Below, piece after piece: positions 26,425-35,030 of a stretch of 64,000 bases of DNA. The DNA is from Gluconobacter sphaericus NBRC 12467 (GTDB lineage Bacteria > Pseudomonadota > Alphaproteobacteria > Acetobacterales > Acetobacteraceae), in the NCBI RefSeq assembly GCF_006539125.1, contig NZ_BJMK01000001.1, positions 248,001 through 312,000 on the forward strand, read 5' to 3'. The translations under genes and the position numbers were made by a program. The notes beneath the pieces are model-generated. The model worked only from the letters and a program-made list of their open reading frames with translations. It did not search any database and had not been told where the DNA came from. The stretch's first letter is position 1; the number at the start of each line of letters is the position of its first letter.

Positions 26425-27972
26425 ATGTCCGAAGTCCCTAGCGCGGAAATCAGCCGCGAGATCGCCCGTCGGCGCACCTTTGCCATCATCTCCCATCCTG
26501 ATGCCGGTAAGACGACCCTGACTGAGCGTATCTTGCGTGCCGGTGGTGCTATCCAGATGGCAGGCAATGTCCGCGCCAAGGGCGAGCGTCGCCGGACCAA
26601 GTCCGACTGGATGGGCATCGAGCGTGACCGTGGTATTTCCGTTGTGACTTCGGTCATGACCTTCGAATATGGCGACTGCGTCTTCAACCTGCTCGATACG
26701 CCAGGTCATGAAGACTTCTCCGAAGATACCTACCGGACCCTGACGGCGGTGGACTGCGCGGTCATGGTTATTGACGCTGCAAAGGGCATCGAGGACCGGA
26801 CCCGCAAGCTGTTTGAGATCTGCCGCCTGCGCGACATTCCCATCGTCACATTCATCAACAAGATGGACCGTGAAGCACAGGATTGCTTCGCGCTGCTCGA
26901 CGAGATCGCCAGCACGCTGGCTCTTGATACGTCCCCGGCGACCTGGCCGATCGGGCGTGCCGCAAAGTTCATCGGCACCTACGATCTGCGCACGAAGGAA
27001 GTGCACACCAAGGAGGCCGTCGGAGAAGACGATCCTCGCATCATCCAGATGCGCGAGGAAGTTGAGCTCGCTGAAGCCGCCCTGCCGGAATTTGACCGTG
27101 AATCCTTTGATGCCGGTCATCTGTCCCCGGTGTTCTTCGGCTCGGCCATGAAGGAAATTGGCGTCACGGATCTGCTTGATGCGCTTGTCGCCTATGGTCC
27201 GGCCCCGCGTGCCCAGCAGACCGAGACCCGGGAAGTGAAGGCCAGCGAAGATCAGGTCACGGCCCTGGTCTTCAAGATCCAGGCCAACATGGACCCCAAT
27301 CACCGTGACCGCATGGCGTTTGCCCGCGTGTGCTCCGGCCGTCTGACTCGCGGGATGCGCCTCAAGCATGTCCGCACTGGCAAGCAGTTCGCTCTGCACA
27401 CGCCACAGTTTTTCTTTGCTCGTGACCGCCAGCTTGCTGAAGAAGCGTTTGGCGGCGATGTCGTTGGTATCCCGAACCACGGAACCTTGCGGATCGGCGA
27501 CACGCTGAGTGAGAGCGAAGACTTGCGTTTCACCGGCGTGCCGCATTTCGCCCCCGAAATCCTGCGTCGTGTTCGTCTTGATGATGCGATGAAGGCCAAG
27601 AAGCTCCGTCAGGCTCTTGTGGAACTGGCCGAGGAGGGCGTCGTCCAGCTCTTCCGCCCGCAGGACGGTCTGTCGCCGATTGTGGGTGTGGTCGGAACGC
27701 TTCAGCTCGACGTGCTTCAGTCCCGGCTTCAGGGCGAGTACGGCGTGGCTATCGGCTTTGAGAGCACGCCCTATTCCCTGGCTCGCTGGATCACCGGCGA
27801 CCGCGCCAAGATCGAGGCGTTTCAGGATCTGAACCGATCCGCCATGGCCGACGATCTGGATGGAGATCCGGTTTTCCTCGCAACCTCGTCTTTCATGATG
27901 CGCCGGACCATCGAAATGAACCCCGATCTGGAGTTTCATGACATCAAGCAGATCGGTATGGCCTCGGTCTGA
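26425..27972 (+). CDS. prfC: Peptide chain release factor 3
   Basis: 515 residues from ATG 26425, which has GGAG 5 bases upstream. A GTPase that recycles RF1/RF2 after termination. G1 SHPDAGKTT, G3 DTPGHEDF and G4 NKMDRE are intact, and IERDRGISVVTSVMTFEY distinguishes it from EF-G. The C-terminal half carries RLTRGMRLKHVRTGK and DGLSPIVGVVGTLQLDV of RF3. An upstream in-frame start at 26356 falls in the hairpin-rich 3' region of rpsD and is not supported. Followed by a strong terminator. Confidence 0.97.
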   Translation: MSEVPSAEISREIARRRTFAIISHPDAGKTTLTERILRAGGAIQMAGNVRAKGERRRTKSDWMGIERDRGISVVTSVMTFEYGDCVFNLLDTPGHEDFSEDTYRTLTAVDCAVMVIDAAKGIEDRTRKLFEICRLRDIPIVTFINKMDREAQDCFALLDEIASTLALDTSPATWPIGRAAKFIGTYDLRTKEVHTKEAVGEDDPRIIQMREEVELAEAALPEFDRESFDAGHLSPVFFGSAMKEIGVTDLLDALVAYGPAPRAQQTETREVKASEDQVTALVFKIQANMDPNHRDRMAFARVCSGRLTRGMRLKHVRTGKQFALHTPQFFFARDRQLAEEAFGGDVVGIPNHGTLRIGDTLSESEDLRFTGVPHFAPEILRRVRLDDAMKAKKLRQALVELAEEGVVQLFRPQDGLSPIVGVVGTLQLDVLQSRLQGEYGVAIGFESTPYSLARWITGDRAKIEAFQDLNRSAMADDLDGDPVFLATSSFMMRRTIEMNPDLEFHDIKQIGMASV

Positions 27973-27978
27973 AACGCA

Positions 27979-28010
27979 AAAACCCCGCTCTGTAAGGAGC
28001 GGGGTTTTTT
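27979..28010 (+). terminator. Bidirectional rho-independent terminator between prfC and mtnK
   Basis: Ten-base stem AACCCCGCTC (27981-27990) and GAGCGGGGTT (27997-28006), 6-base loop, then TTTT. On the other strand the stem is also followed by a T-rich run, so it can end both prfC and the minus-strand operon that finishes at 28012. Confidence 0.92.
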
Positions 28011-28011
28011 C

Positions 28012-29199
28012 TTACAGTCCCATCAGGGAAAGAACGCTGTCGAAGGACCGGAGCGATGCGCCTTCAACAATCAGCGTCCGGCCGATCTGAAGCGCCTTCT
28101 GCCGTGCGAGCAGACGCTTCTGTTCCGTGGTGCAGAGACCATAATCCGCCACCTGAGCGAACCCGACGGTCCGGCGGATCATTTCCAGTCCGCAGAACCC
28201 GGCCGTATCGCGCAGGATTTCGCTCAGGAGGGTTTCGATGAGGGCTGGTCGGGTATCGGGCCGGGACAGCGCCCACATATCTCCGCAGCCTGTCCGAAGG
28301 CCGGTTCGCAGTTCTTCAGAAAATTTCTGCCAGAAGGCCAGCATCTCTGTCCGGATTGCGTCCGCCTTGTGCGGCGCTGCGCAGAGGTGCAGCGCCAGAT
28401 TGCCCAGATAAAGCCCGCAGTCAAAGCCGATGGGGCCCATCGTTGCGAATTCACCGTCAATGACCCGCACATCCGCGCCATCCAGCATGATGGAGCCTGT
28501 ATGCAGGTCGCCGTGTAACAGGGCCTGTCGGGCTGTCAGGAAGCGGTCCTGAAGCCGTCCGACGGCCTGATGCAGGATCTGATCGGTTTGAAGTGCCTTT
28601 ACATCCGCTCGCAGGCCTTCTTCCGGTTCCGGATTGCGGTCGCAGACACGATACGGGTCCGTCAGGATCAGATCGACCGTAATGCGGGTGAGGGCGGTAT
28701 TGCCGGAAAACTGTTCCAGCAGATGCGCGCCGGTTTCAAAGGGCTGGCTGACCCAGCCCGTCGCCTGGACGGTGCGGGCGACATACGACCCGATTACGGT
28801 GGAAAATCCCGGAGTGGCCTGATCCGCGATCAGGGCCGAACGCAGCACTTCATGCTCCGTCAGGCATTCCATGACGAGCAGGAACAGGTCCGGAGCATAA
28901 GCGAAAAGCTCGGGCATCAGCCCCGTAACGGCAGGGGCGACGGCCTGCATGTAGCGCGACTCATACAGGGCGCGTTCCAGAGGCATCGGCCAGTCCGGCG
29001 CCACGCGCACATGGGGGAGCGCCTGCTTGCAGCACAATGCTCCCGTCGAGCCATTCACCAGGAATACCGTATTGAGATTGCCGTCACTGACTTCGCGAAT
29101 GTCCCAGTCGGCAGCCGCGCCGCCCAGACGCTCTGAGAGGTCATGTCGCTGGGCCAGCCAATCCCGCAAGGCTGAAGCATCGAGAATGCGGTAGGTCAT
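28012..29199 (-). CDS. mtnK: S-methyl-5-thioribose kinase
   Basis: 395 residues, protein-kinase-like fold. Phosphorylates 5-methylthioribose in methionine salvage. VSDGNLNTVFLV near residue 38 is the nucleotide loop, QALLHGDLHTGSIM the catalytic loop (HGDLHTGS is characteristic of MtnK) and VIDGEFATMGPIGFD the metal-binding DxE motif. No mtnA, mtnB, mtnC or mtnD lies in the window. Its start overlaps the end of the Nudix-like gene by 4 bases (29196-29199). Last gene before the bidirectional terminator. Confidence 0.93.
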   Translation of the reverse strand: MTYRILDASALRDWLAQRHDLSERLGGAAADWDIREVSDGNLNTVFLVNGSTGALCCKQALPHVRVAPDWPMPLERALYESRYMQAVAPAVTGLMPELFAYAPDLFLLVMECLTEHEVLRSALIADQATPGFSTVIGSYVARTVQATGWVSQPFETGAHLLEQFSGNTALTRITVDLILTDPYRVCDRNPEPEEGLRADVKALQTDQILHQAVGRLQDRFLTARQALLHGDLHTGSIMLDGADVRVIDGEFATMGPIGFDCGLYLGNLALHLCAAPHKADAIRTEMLAFWQKFSEELRTGLRTGCGDMWALSRPDTRPALIETLLSEILRDTAGFCGLEMIRRTVGFAQVADYGLCTTEQKRLLARQKALQIGRTLIVEGASLRSFDSVLSLMGL

Positions 29200-29894
29200 C
29201 GGGTTTGCTCCAGCATGGCAGACAGGGTGGGGACGAGCCGTTCGGGCAGTTCCGTATCAGGCTGAACCAGTTTCAGCGCCTGATATTCCGCATTGCCAAG
29301 ACGGCGGCAACGCCCCTTCAGGGATTCGAAATCCAGTGTAGTGGTAAGGTCCATTCCGATATCCACGATATGCGTCCGGGGATGCTCGCAGGCTAGAAGG
29401 CAGCCCCCGACCTGACAGTCGGCTTCCGTCAGACCCAGTTCCTCGTGACATTCCGCGAGAAGCTGGGCCGCCAGATCGATCTCCGCCTCGCCCTCGCGGC
29501 TTTCCACATTGCCTGCCGGAGCGCCCTGCCAGTAGCTGGGAAGATAGATGGAGTGTTCCGACCGCTGACCGATCACGATCCCGTCGAGGGTCCGTAGCAG
29601 TCCTACAACCGCCAGCGGGCGTAGCATTTGCGGGCCATAAAGATCTGGCTCGCGCATCTGGGCGAGAACCCGGCGGTATTCGGACCAGTGACCGCTGATG
29701 ACGTCAGGCTCGATTACATCCGCACAGAAAACGCGGCCGTTATACAGGCTGGGATGCTTCGCAAGGGCAGCCTCCCAGTGCGATGCCACGCAGGCTTCGG
29801 TTTCCGGAGACAGCACTGGCATGGAGCGTCCGACCCGTACGACGACGTCGGGTTCCAGAAGCGTCACAGGCCATTCTGACGGGGAGGGGGGCAT
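29196..29894 (-). CDS. Atypical Nudix protein, NUDT22-like
   Basis: 232 residues. The first half contains HPSLYNGRVFCADVIE and SGHWSEYRRVLAQM, then LRPLAVVGLLRT. This layout recalls eukaryotic NUDT22 (UDP-glucose/galactose hydrolase) more than ordinary Nudix enzymes. The Nudix box is degenerate: AECHEELGL replaces the usual REUXEEXGU, losing the Arg but keeping both Glu. The substrate is unknown. It is translationally coupled to mtnK, which may point to a sugar-phosphate or nucleoside-linked compound. Assignment to the NUDT22-like group is my inference from motif order. Confidence 0.7.
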   Translation of the reverse strand: MPPSPSEWPVTLLEPDVVVRVGRSMPVLSPETEACVASHWEAALAKHPSLYNGRVFCADVIEPDVISGHWSEYRRVLAQMREPDLYGPQMLRPLAVVGLLRTLDGIVIGQRSEHSIYLPSYWQGAPAGNVESREGEAEIDLAAQLLAECHEELGLTEADCQVGGCLLACEHPRTHIVDIGMDLTTTLDFESLKGRCRRLGNAEYQALKLVQPDTELPERLVPTLSAMLEQTR

Positions 29895-29965
29895 CTGGCG
29901 CTCCGGACGAGAAAGCGGAAAGGGCTTCTTTCATGGACTGGAATATCCGGCCCCGCAACGTGCCC

Positions 29966-30808
29966 TCAGGGCATTTCAAGCCGGACTGAAACCGGACAGT
30001 GATCTGACAGTCCGGCAGGCACCGTATCGTTCCTGTAGGTCATGACCCGCAGGCTGTCGGGCACGAGCCAGTCCTGCGCTGCATTTCCCAGCAGGATATG
30101 ATCGATGAAATATTCCCCGCCCCAGCACGGGCTGGCCTTGCCCGCCGTCGCGAGCGTAACGGGCGTTTCGGCCTCGATCTGCTGCATCAGCGGATCATGC
30201 AGGGTCAGACGGCGGTTGAAGTCACCCAGAACCGCATAGGCTTCGCCCTCATCGTGCCGTTCCAGCATCCAGTCCTGGATGATGCGGAATTGTTGGTACA
30301 GGATCGGGCAGGAATGCTGGCGCTGGTTCAGTGGCTGGTCCCAGCATCCGGTCTTGAGATGGACTACCAGAAGACGCAGGCTCGCATGACCGTCGCTGAT
30401 GGTCACATCCAGCCCACCCCGCAACTGGTGCGGCGCGTCCGGCTTTGCGACGTTCAGAGCTGAGAGTTCATCGTTGACCGTCACGTGCAGATCTTGACGT
30501 ACGGCCACGCCAACCCGCTGCACTACAGAATCGGGCGTCAGAATGATCTGATAGGTTGTAGGACTGAAAACACGGGATGCGGCGACGGGGCCGTCTGTTT
30601 CTTCAAAAGCTACGACATCCGAGTCCAGATGCCGGGCATAAGCCGCAAGTTTTGCGAAATCGCGGTGCTCGCCCCCTGGAACATCTTCCGGCAGGGCCGG
30701 ATCTCCGGACAGGCGCAGCGTCAGCCAATCCATATTCCAGGTTGAGAGTTTGAGGGTGTGAGCTGAAGCAGGCTTCAGGCTGCCGGCCAGAAAAAGACTG
30801 GCCAGCAT
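29966..30808 (-). CDS. Secreted endonuclease/exonuclease/phosphatase-fold protein
   Basis: 280 residues with a short signal peptide (MLASLFLAGSLKPASA, cleavage before HT). EEP-fold motifs are all present: LKLSTWNMDWL with the Asn, AFEETDG with the metal Glu, LVVHLKTGCW, VLGDFNRR with catalytic Asp and Asn, and SDHCPV with the final Asp-His pair. It could be a periplasmic DNase, a phosphodiesterase or a sphingomyelinase-like enzyme. It starts 17 bases after the carbonic anhydrase gene and is probably cotranscribed with it. Confidence 0.85.
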   Translation of the reverse strand: MLASLFLAGSLKPASAHTLKLSTWNMDWLTLRLSGDPALPEDVPGGEHRDFAKLAAYARHLDSDVVAFEETDGPVAASRVFSPTTYQIILTPDSVVQRVGVAVRQDLHVTVNDELSALNVAKPDAPHQLRGGLDVTISDGHASLRLLVVHLKTGCWDQPLNQRQHSCPILYQQFRIIQDWMLERHDEGEAYAVLGDFNRRLTLHDPLMQQIEAETPVTLATAGKASPCWGGEYFIDHILLGNAAQDWLVPDSLRVMTYRNDTVPAGLSDHCPVSVRLEMP

Positions 30809-30825
30809 GGAAGCCGCAGTGTGCT

Positions 30826-31509
30826 TCAGGCTGTCTGTCCTTCGGCCGCGCGGATTTCCTCAAGCACGTTCTCGACGGTGCGCGTCTTGCGCGTGCCTTC
30901 GTCGAGAATGAGGATCTCGCCCTTGGGGATGTCGTAGAACCAGCCCTGAAGCTTAAGGGCACCCTGTGCCAGCGCCCGGACGACCGTGGGATGTGTGCGC
31001 AGATGCACGAGCTGGAGCAGCACGTTGTATTCTGCGAGGGAGCGGATGTCTTCCGGCCCAGCATCCTCGGCCTTCAGATCGCCCAAAGCAGCGCGTGCAG
31101 CTTCGCCGTGGCGCATCCAGCTCTTGACCGTCGGCAGGCTGTCCAGCTTCGGCGAGTTCAGATCCATTAGCGCGCCCATGGCGCCACAGTTGGAGTGACC
31201 GCAGATGATGACGTTCTTCACCTTGAGCGCGCCAACCGCGTATTCAATGGCGGACGACACTCCACCCAGCATCTCGCCATAGGCCGGCACGATATTGCCG
31301 ACATTGCGCACGATGAAGAGTTCGCCAGGCTCCGTCTGGGTAATGAGACTGGGGCTGATCCTGCTGTCGGCGCAGGTAATGAACAGGGTAGATGGAGACT
31401 GGCTGGAGGCCAGGCTTTCAAACAGTTCCGCATTTTCCGGATAGACGTCCGTTTCGAATTGACGGACGCCGCCCAGCAGTTTCGCCAGAGTATCACGACC
31501 ACAGGCCAT
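30826..31509 (-). CDS. Beta-class carbonic anhydrase
   Basis: 227 residues. Zinc enzyme interconverting CO2 and bicarbonate. Ligands Cys46 with Asp48 (ITCADSR), His105 and Cys108 (CGHSNCGA) are intact. ATG 31509 is chosen because AAGGAG lies 6 bases upstream; an ATG five codons earlier (31524) has no such signal. Bicarbonate supply for acetyl-CoA carboxylase is a likely role. It follows alaS after a 117-base gap that holds a two-tier hairpin, and precedes the secreted EEP-fold gene. Confidence 0.96.
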   Translation of the reverse strand: MACGRDTLAKLLGGVRQFETDVYPENAELFESLASSQSPSTLFITCADSRISPSLITQTEPGELFIVRNVGNIVPAYGEMLGGVSSAIEYAVGALKVKNVIICGHSNCGAMGALMDLNSPKLDSLPTVKSWMRHGEAARAALGDLKAEDAGPEDIRSLAEYNVLLQLVHLRTHPTVVRALAQGALKLQGWFYDIPKGEILILDEGTRKTRTVENVLEEIRAAEGQTA

Positions 31510-31553
31510 GGTGTTCTCCTTCATCTTGAACTACCGGGCAATTAGAAGGCTTT

Positions 31554-31608
31554 GTCAGGGCAGGTAAAGCATGATTTCGGTCCCCCCATGCTTTGTAACC
31601 GGCCTGAC
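31554..31608 (-). promoter_or_regulatory. Two-tier hairpin between alaS and carbonic anhydrase
   Basis: Inner perfect 8-base inverted repeat AAAGCATG (31566-31573) and CATGCTTT (31587-31594). An outer repeat GTCAGG (31554-31559) and CCTGAC (31603-31608) encloses it. It lacks a T tract on the minus strand, so it may be an mRNA-processing or leader structure rather than a classical terminator. Confidence 0.45.
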
Positions 31609-31626
31609 ATACCATGACGTGTTTTC

Positions 31627-34266
31627 TTATGCGGATTCCAGTGCCTTGTGCAGCATTGCAAACACCGCCTCCGAGTCCGCATCCGGACCACCGGCCTGAG
31701 CCATGTCCGGCCGGCCACCGCCGCCTTTGCCACCCATCAGCGCCGAAGCCTCGCGCACCAGCTTGACCGCATCCAGACGGTCCGTCAGGTCCTTGGTCAC
31801 GGCGATCACGATGCTGCCACGGCCATCGGCACTGGACATCAGCGCCACGACACCCGAACCGATCTGCTTGGAGATGCTCTCCGCAAGGCCCTTAAGTTCC
31901 TTAGGGCTGACATCGCCCAGATCGCGTGCAGAAAGCGTGATACCGTTGATGCTCTCCGTGGCACTGGTGCCTTCGCCGGTCGCGAGCTTGCGCTGAAGAT
32001 CCGAGACCTGCGCCGTCAGGGACTTACGCTCTTCCAGAAGCGCAGCAACGCGGGAGGTAGCATCAGCGACCGGAACCTTGAGCAGGTCCGCAATTTGCTT
32101 CAGACGGCTCTCGGTCTCCAGTGCCAGTGCTTCAGCAGCGAGACCACAGACAGCCTCGATCCGGCGCACGCCTGCTGAGACGCCACTTTCCGACACGATC
32201 CGGAACGGCCCTATCTCGCCGACACGGTTCACATGCGTGCCGCCGCAAAGCTCGATGGAATAGGCCGTGCGATCATCGTCACCCTTGCCCATCGAGACCA
32301 CGCGGACTTCATCACCGTACTTCTCGCCGAACAGAGCCATTGCGCCTTCTGCCACGGCTTCTTCCTGTGTCATCAGGCGCGTTTCGACCGGGGCATTCTC
32401 GCGGATGCGGGTATTGACCTCTGCCTCGACCGCAGCCAGCTCCTCATCCGTCAGTGGACGCGGCTGACTGATATCGAAGCGCAGACGCTCCGGCGCATTG
32501 AGACTACCCTTCTGCGTGACATGCGTGCCGATCTGCCGACGCAGGGCCTCATGCAGCAGATGGGTTGCGGAGTGATGGCCACGCACCGCCGTGCGGCGCG
32601 CGTGATCAATTTCGGCATGCACAGCCATGCCTGGCTTCAGCGTCCCTTCGACAACCTTGCCGTAATGCACGATCAGATCGCCATTGCGCTTCTGTGTATC
32701 GGTGATCTCGACGCGTAGGCCCGGAGCCGTCAGTGTTCCATGATCGCCAACCTGACCGCCGCTTTCACCATAGAACGGGGTCTGGTTCAGCAGGATCGCA
32801 ACAGTATCGTCACCAGAAGGTGCCTCGGCAAGTTCGTCATTGCCCCGGAAGATTCCTTGAACTTCCGCATCGGCCTTTTCAGACACATAACCGAGGAACT
32901 CGCTCGGCCCATGCTTGTCCCGTGCGTCGAACCACACCGTTTCAGCCGCGGCATCCCCCGACCCGACCCAGGCCGCACGCGCACGCTTGCGCTGCTCGGT
33001 CATGGCCGTGTCGAAACCGGCCTCATCCACTGTGCGGCCCTTTTCACGCAGCGCATCCTGCGTCAGATCCAGCGGGAAACCAAACGTGTCATAGAGCTTG
33101 AACGCTACGTCACCCGGAAGAGCTTCCTTGTCGCCCAGACGGTCAAGTTCGTCGGAGAGCAGCGTCAGGCCGCGTTCCAGAAGGGCAGTGAAACGTTCTT
33201 CTTCGCCCTTCAGCGTCTGTGCAATCAGGGCCTGATGCTGGACGAGTTCCGGATAGGCCGCGCCCATCTGTTGGATCAATGCCGGCAGCAGTCGATAGAA
33301 CACCGGCTCCTTCGCACCCATGATGTGCAGATGGCGCATGGCGCGACGCATGATGCGACGTAGCACATAGCCGCGGCCTTCCTTGGACGGCAGCACGCCA
33401 TCGGCGATCAGAAATGCAGTGGAGCGCAGATGGTCGGCCACAACGCGATGGCTGGCCTTGAATGGGCCATCGGCGTCCTGATGCATTATTTCGGCTGAGG
33501 CCTCGATCAGCGCGCGCATCGTGTCGGTATCGTAGTTGTCGCGCTTGCCCTGCATGATCGCGGCAAAACGCTCCAGTCCCATACCTGTGTCGATCGACGG
33601 ACGGGGTAGGGCATCGCGCGAGCCATCCGGCTGGTCGAGGAACTGCATGAACACGAGGTTCCAGATCTCGACGAAGCGGTCCCCGTCTTCGTCCGGGCTG
33701 CCCGGGGGGCCGCCGAACACGCTGTCGCCGTGATCATAGAAGATCTCGGAGCACGGACCACACGGGCCCGTATCACCCATGCGCCAGAAATTATCCGAGG
33801 TGCCGATGCGGATGATCCGGTCGTCGGACAGGCCGGCGATCTTCTTCCAGAGATCGGCTGCGTCCTCGTCTTCCGCATAGACCGTAGCGAGTAACTTGTC
33901 TTTCGGAAGGCCGAAATCGCGCGTTAGCAGCGTCCAGGCGAATTCGATGGCTTCAGGTTTGAAGTAATCCCCGAAACTGAAATTGCCCATCATTTCGAAG
34001 AAGGTGTGATGGCGCGCCGTGTACCCGACATTGTCGAGATCGTTATGCTTGCCTCCTGCGCGTACGACCTTCTGTGCCGTGGTGGCGCGGGAGTAGGGGC
34101 GTGTTTCCTGACCGGTGAAAACGTTCTTGAACGGCACCATGCCAGCATTGGTGAACAGCAGTGTCGGGTCGTTCTGCGGCACCAGGGATGCTGAAGGAAC
34201 GATGCGGTGGCCCTGCGAACCAAAGTATTCGAGAAAGGCCGATCTGATATCGTTGGTGCTGGTCAT
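31627..34266 (-). CDS. alaS: Alanyl-tRNA synthetase
   Basis: 879 residues, full length. The N-terminal catalytic core opens with [23 protein letters not shown]. The editing domain has [15 protein letters not shown] and CGGTHV with metal ligands. The C-Ala domain ends in a Gly-rich [16 protein letters not shown] segment. The start at 34266 lies 83 bases from the GtrA gene stop. It heads a minus-strand series alaS, carbonic anhydrase, EEP protein, Nudix, mtnK that ends at the terminator at 28.0 kb. Confidence 0.98.
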   Translation of the reverse strand: MTSTNDIRSAFLEYFGSQGHRIVPSASLVPQNDPTLLFTNAGMVPFKNVFTGQETRPYSRATTAQKVVRAGGKHNDLDNVGYTARHHTFFEMMGNFSFGDYFKPEAIEFAWTLLTRDFGLPKDKLLATVYAEDEDAADLWKKIAGLSDDRIIRIGTSDNFWRMGDTGPCGPCSEIFYDHGDSVFGGPPGSPDEDGDRFVEIWNLVFMQFLDQPDGSRDALPRPSIDTGMGLERFAAIMQGKRDNYDTDTMRALIEASAEIMHQDADGPFKASHRVVADHLRSTAFLIADGVLPSKEGRGYVLRRIMRRAMRHLHIMGAKEPVFYRLLPALIQQMGAAYPELVQHQALIAQTLKGEEERFTALLERGLTLLSDELDRLGDKEALPGDVAFKLYDTFGFPLDLTQDALREKGRTVDEAGFDTAMTEQRKRARAAWVGSGDAAAETVWFDARDKHGPSEFLGYVSEKADAEVQGIFRGNDELAEAPSGDDTVAILLNQTPFYGESGGQVGDHGTLTAPGLRVEITDTQKRNGDLIVHYGKVVEGTLKPGMAVHAEIDHARRTAVRGHHSATHLLHEALRRQIGTHVTQKGSLNAPERLRFDISQPRPLTDEELAAVEAEVNTRIRENAPVETRLMTQEEAVAEGAMALFGEKYGDEVRVVSMGKGDDDRTAYSIELCGGTHVNRVGEIGPFRIVSESGVSAGVRRIEAVCGLAAEALALETESRLKQIADLLKVPVADATSRVAALLEERKSLTAQVSDLQRKLATGEGTSATESINGITLSARDLGDVSPKELKGLAESISKQIGSGVVALMSSADGRGSIVIAVTKDLTDRLDAVKLVREASALMGGKGGGGRPDMAQAGGPDADSEAVFAMLHKALESA

Positions 34267-34349
34267 GATGAGGGAGCGTCAGTTCCGGGAAGACAGGGAA
34301 ATAATCTGTCTGTCCTTAGACTATTGTGGCCGCCTTGGAAATGCGGCCC

Positions 34350-34862
34350 TCAGTCATTGCGGTTATGTGGTCCGGTGCTGTTGTCTGGGAAAACAGATAG
34401 GTTGGAGTTAGCTGCCGGCATTGTGCCGTCAGCCTGCGCCCGGAAGACGAGGTGTCGCGAAAGATTGAAATTGGCGATCATGCCGCACAGAGCACCTGCA
34501 GCAAGTGCAATCACTGGATGACGAACGGTCAGCGGAACCGTTGCGTACAGCAGGAAGACCATGCCGCGATTGAGGAGAAAGCCGACCGAATTGGCTAGCA
34601 GGAATCGCAGCCACTGCAGGGCCATGTGCTGGTTCGAGGCTGCCGAGAGGCGGAAAGTCCAGAACCGGTTGAGGAGCCAGTTCTCGGTCGCCGCAACGAA
34701 ATATGCGGTCAGGGTTGCCGCGGTCAGCCCCAGAGGTGAGCGGAGCAGCGATACCGTTCCCCAGTCCACCAGAAACCCTAGACCGCCCACCGCCCCGAAA
34801 CGCAGGAACTGATCGATGATTTCCGACCGGGTGCGTGGATAGAAAATGCGGCTGAGTGACAA
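34350..34862 (-). CDS. GtrA-family membrane protein
   Basis: 170 residues with four membrane helices: FLRFGAVGGLGFLVDWGTV, then a TENWLLNRFWTFR loop, then ANSVGFLLNRGMVFLLY and AAGALCGMIANFNLSRHLVF. This is the GtrA/DPMS-like pattern, a family that moves lipid-linked sugars (flippase role proposed). I place the start at TTG 34862, which has GGAG 9 bases upstream. A longer reading from 34991 would begin inside the ompA-type terminator. The C-terminal 30 residues are polar. The ATG at 34869 is in another frame. Confidence 0.78.
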   Translation of the reverse strand: MSLSRIFYPRTRSEIIDQFLRFGAVGGLGFLVDWGTVSLLRSPLGLTAATLTAYFVAATENWLLNRFWTFRLSAASNQHMALQWLRFLLANSVGFLLNRGMVFLLYATVPLTVRHPVIALAAGALCGMIANFNLSRHLVFRAQADGTMPAANSNLSVFPDNSTGPHNRND

Positions 34863-34956
34863 GGAGCATGTCTCCGGGGGCTCGGGGTGCGCCCGCTCTA
34901 GCCTGTAGGGAAAGTCAGCTGCAAGGAGAGTTTCGTTTCCGGTATGGTGGCTACCT

Positions 34957-34986
34957 AAAGAAAAAGGCGCCCCGAAGGACGCCTTT
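34957..34986 (-). terminator. Rho-independent terminator with UUCG tetraloop
   Basis: Minus-strand RNA forms a 10-bp stem (AAAGGCGUCC with GGGCGCCUUU, one U-G pair) closed by a UUCG loop, followed by UUCUUU. It sits 45 bases past the OmpA-like gene stop and separates it from the GtrA gene. Confidence 0.93.
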
Positions 34987-35030
34987 CTCAAAACCGAAGT
35001 CGAAGACCCCGGCGTCAGATCATGTCTGAA

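Noticed and set aside
26257-27939. A 560-codon open frame on the minus strand opposite prfC
   Set aside because: It mirrors the codon pattern of a clear release factor 3 gene on the plus strand; long antisense frames are common in GC-rich DNA, and its protein has no recognisable motifs.
28012-34266. A new stress or defence island made of the carbonic anhydrase, EEP, Nudix and mtnK genes
   Set aside because: All are known enzyme families with ordinary composition, and there is no sign of a mobile or defence context.
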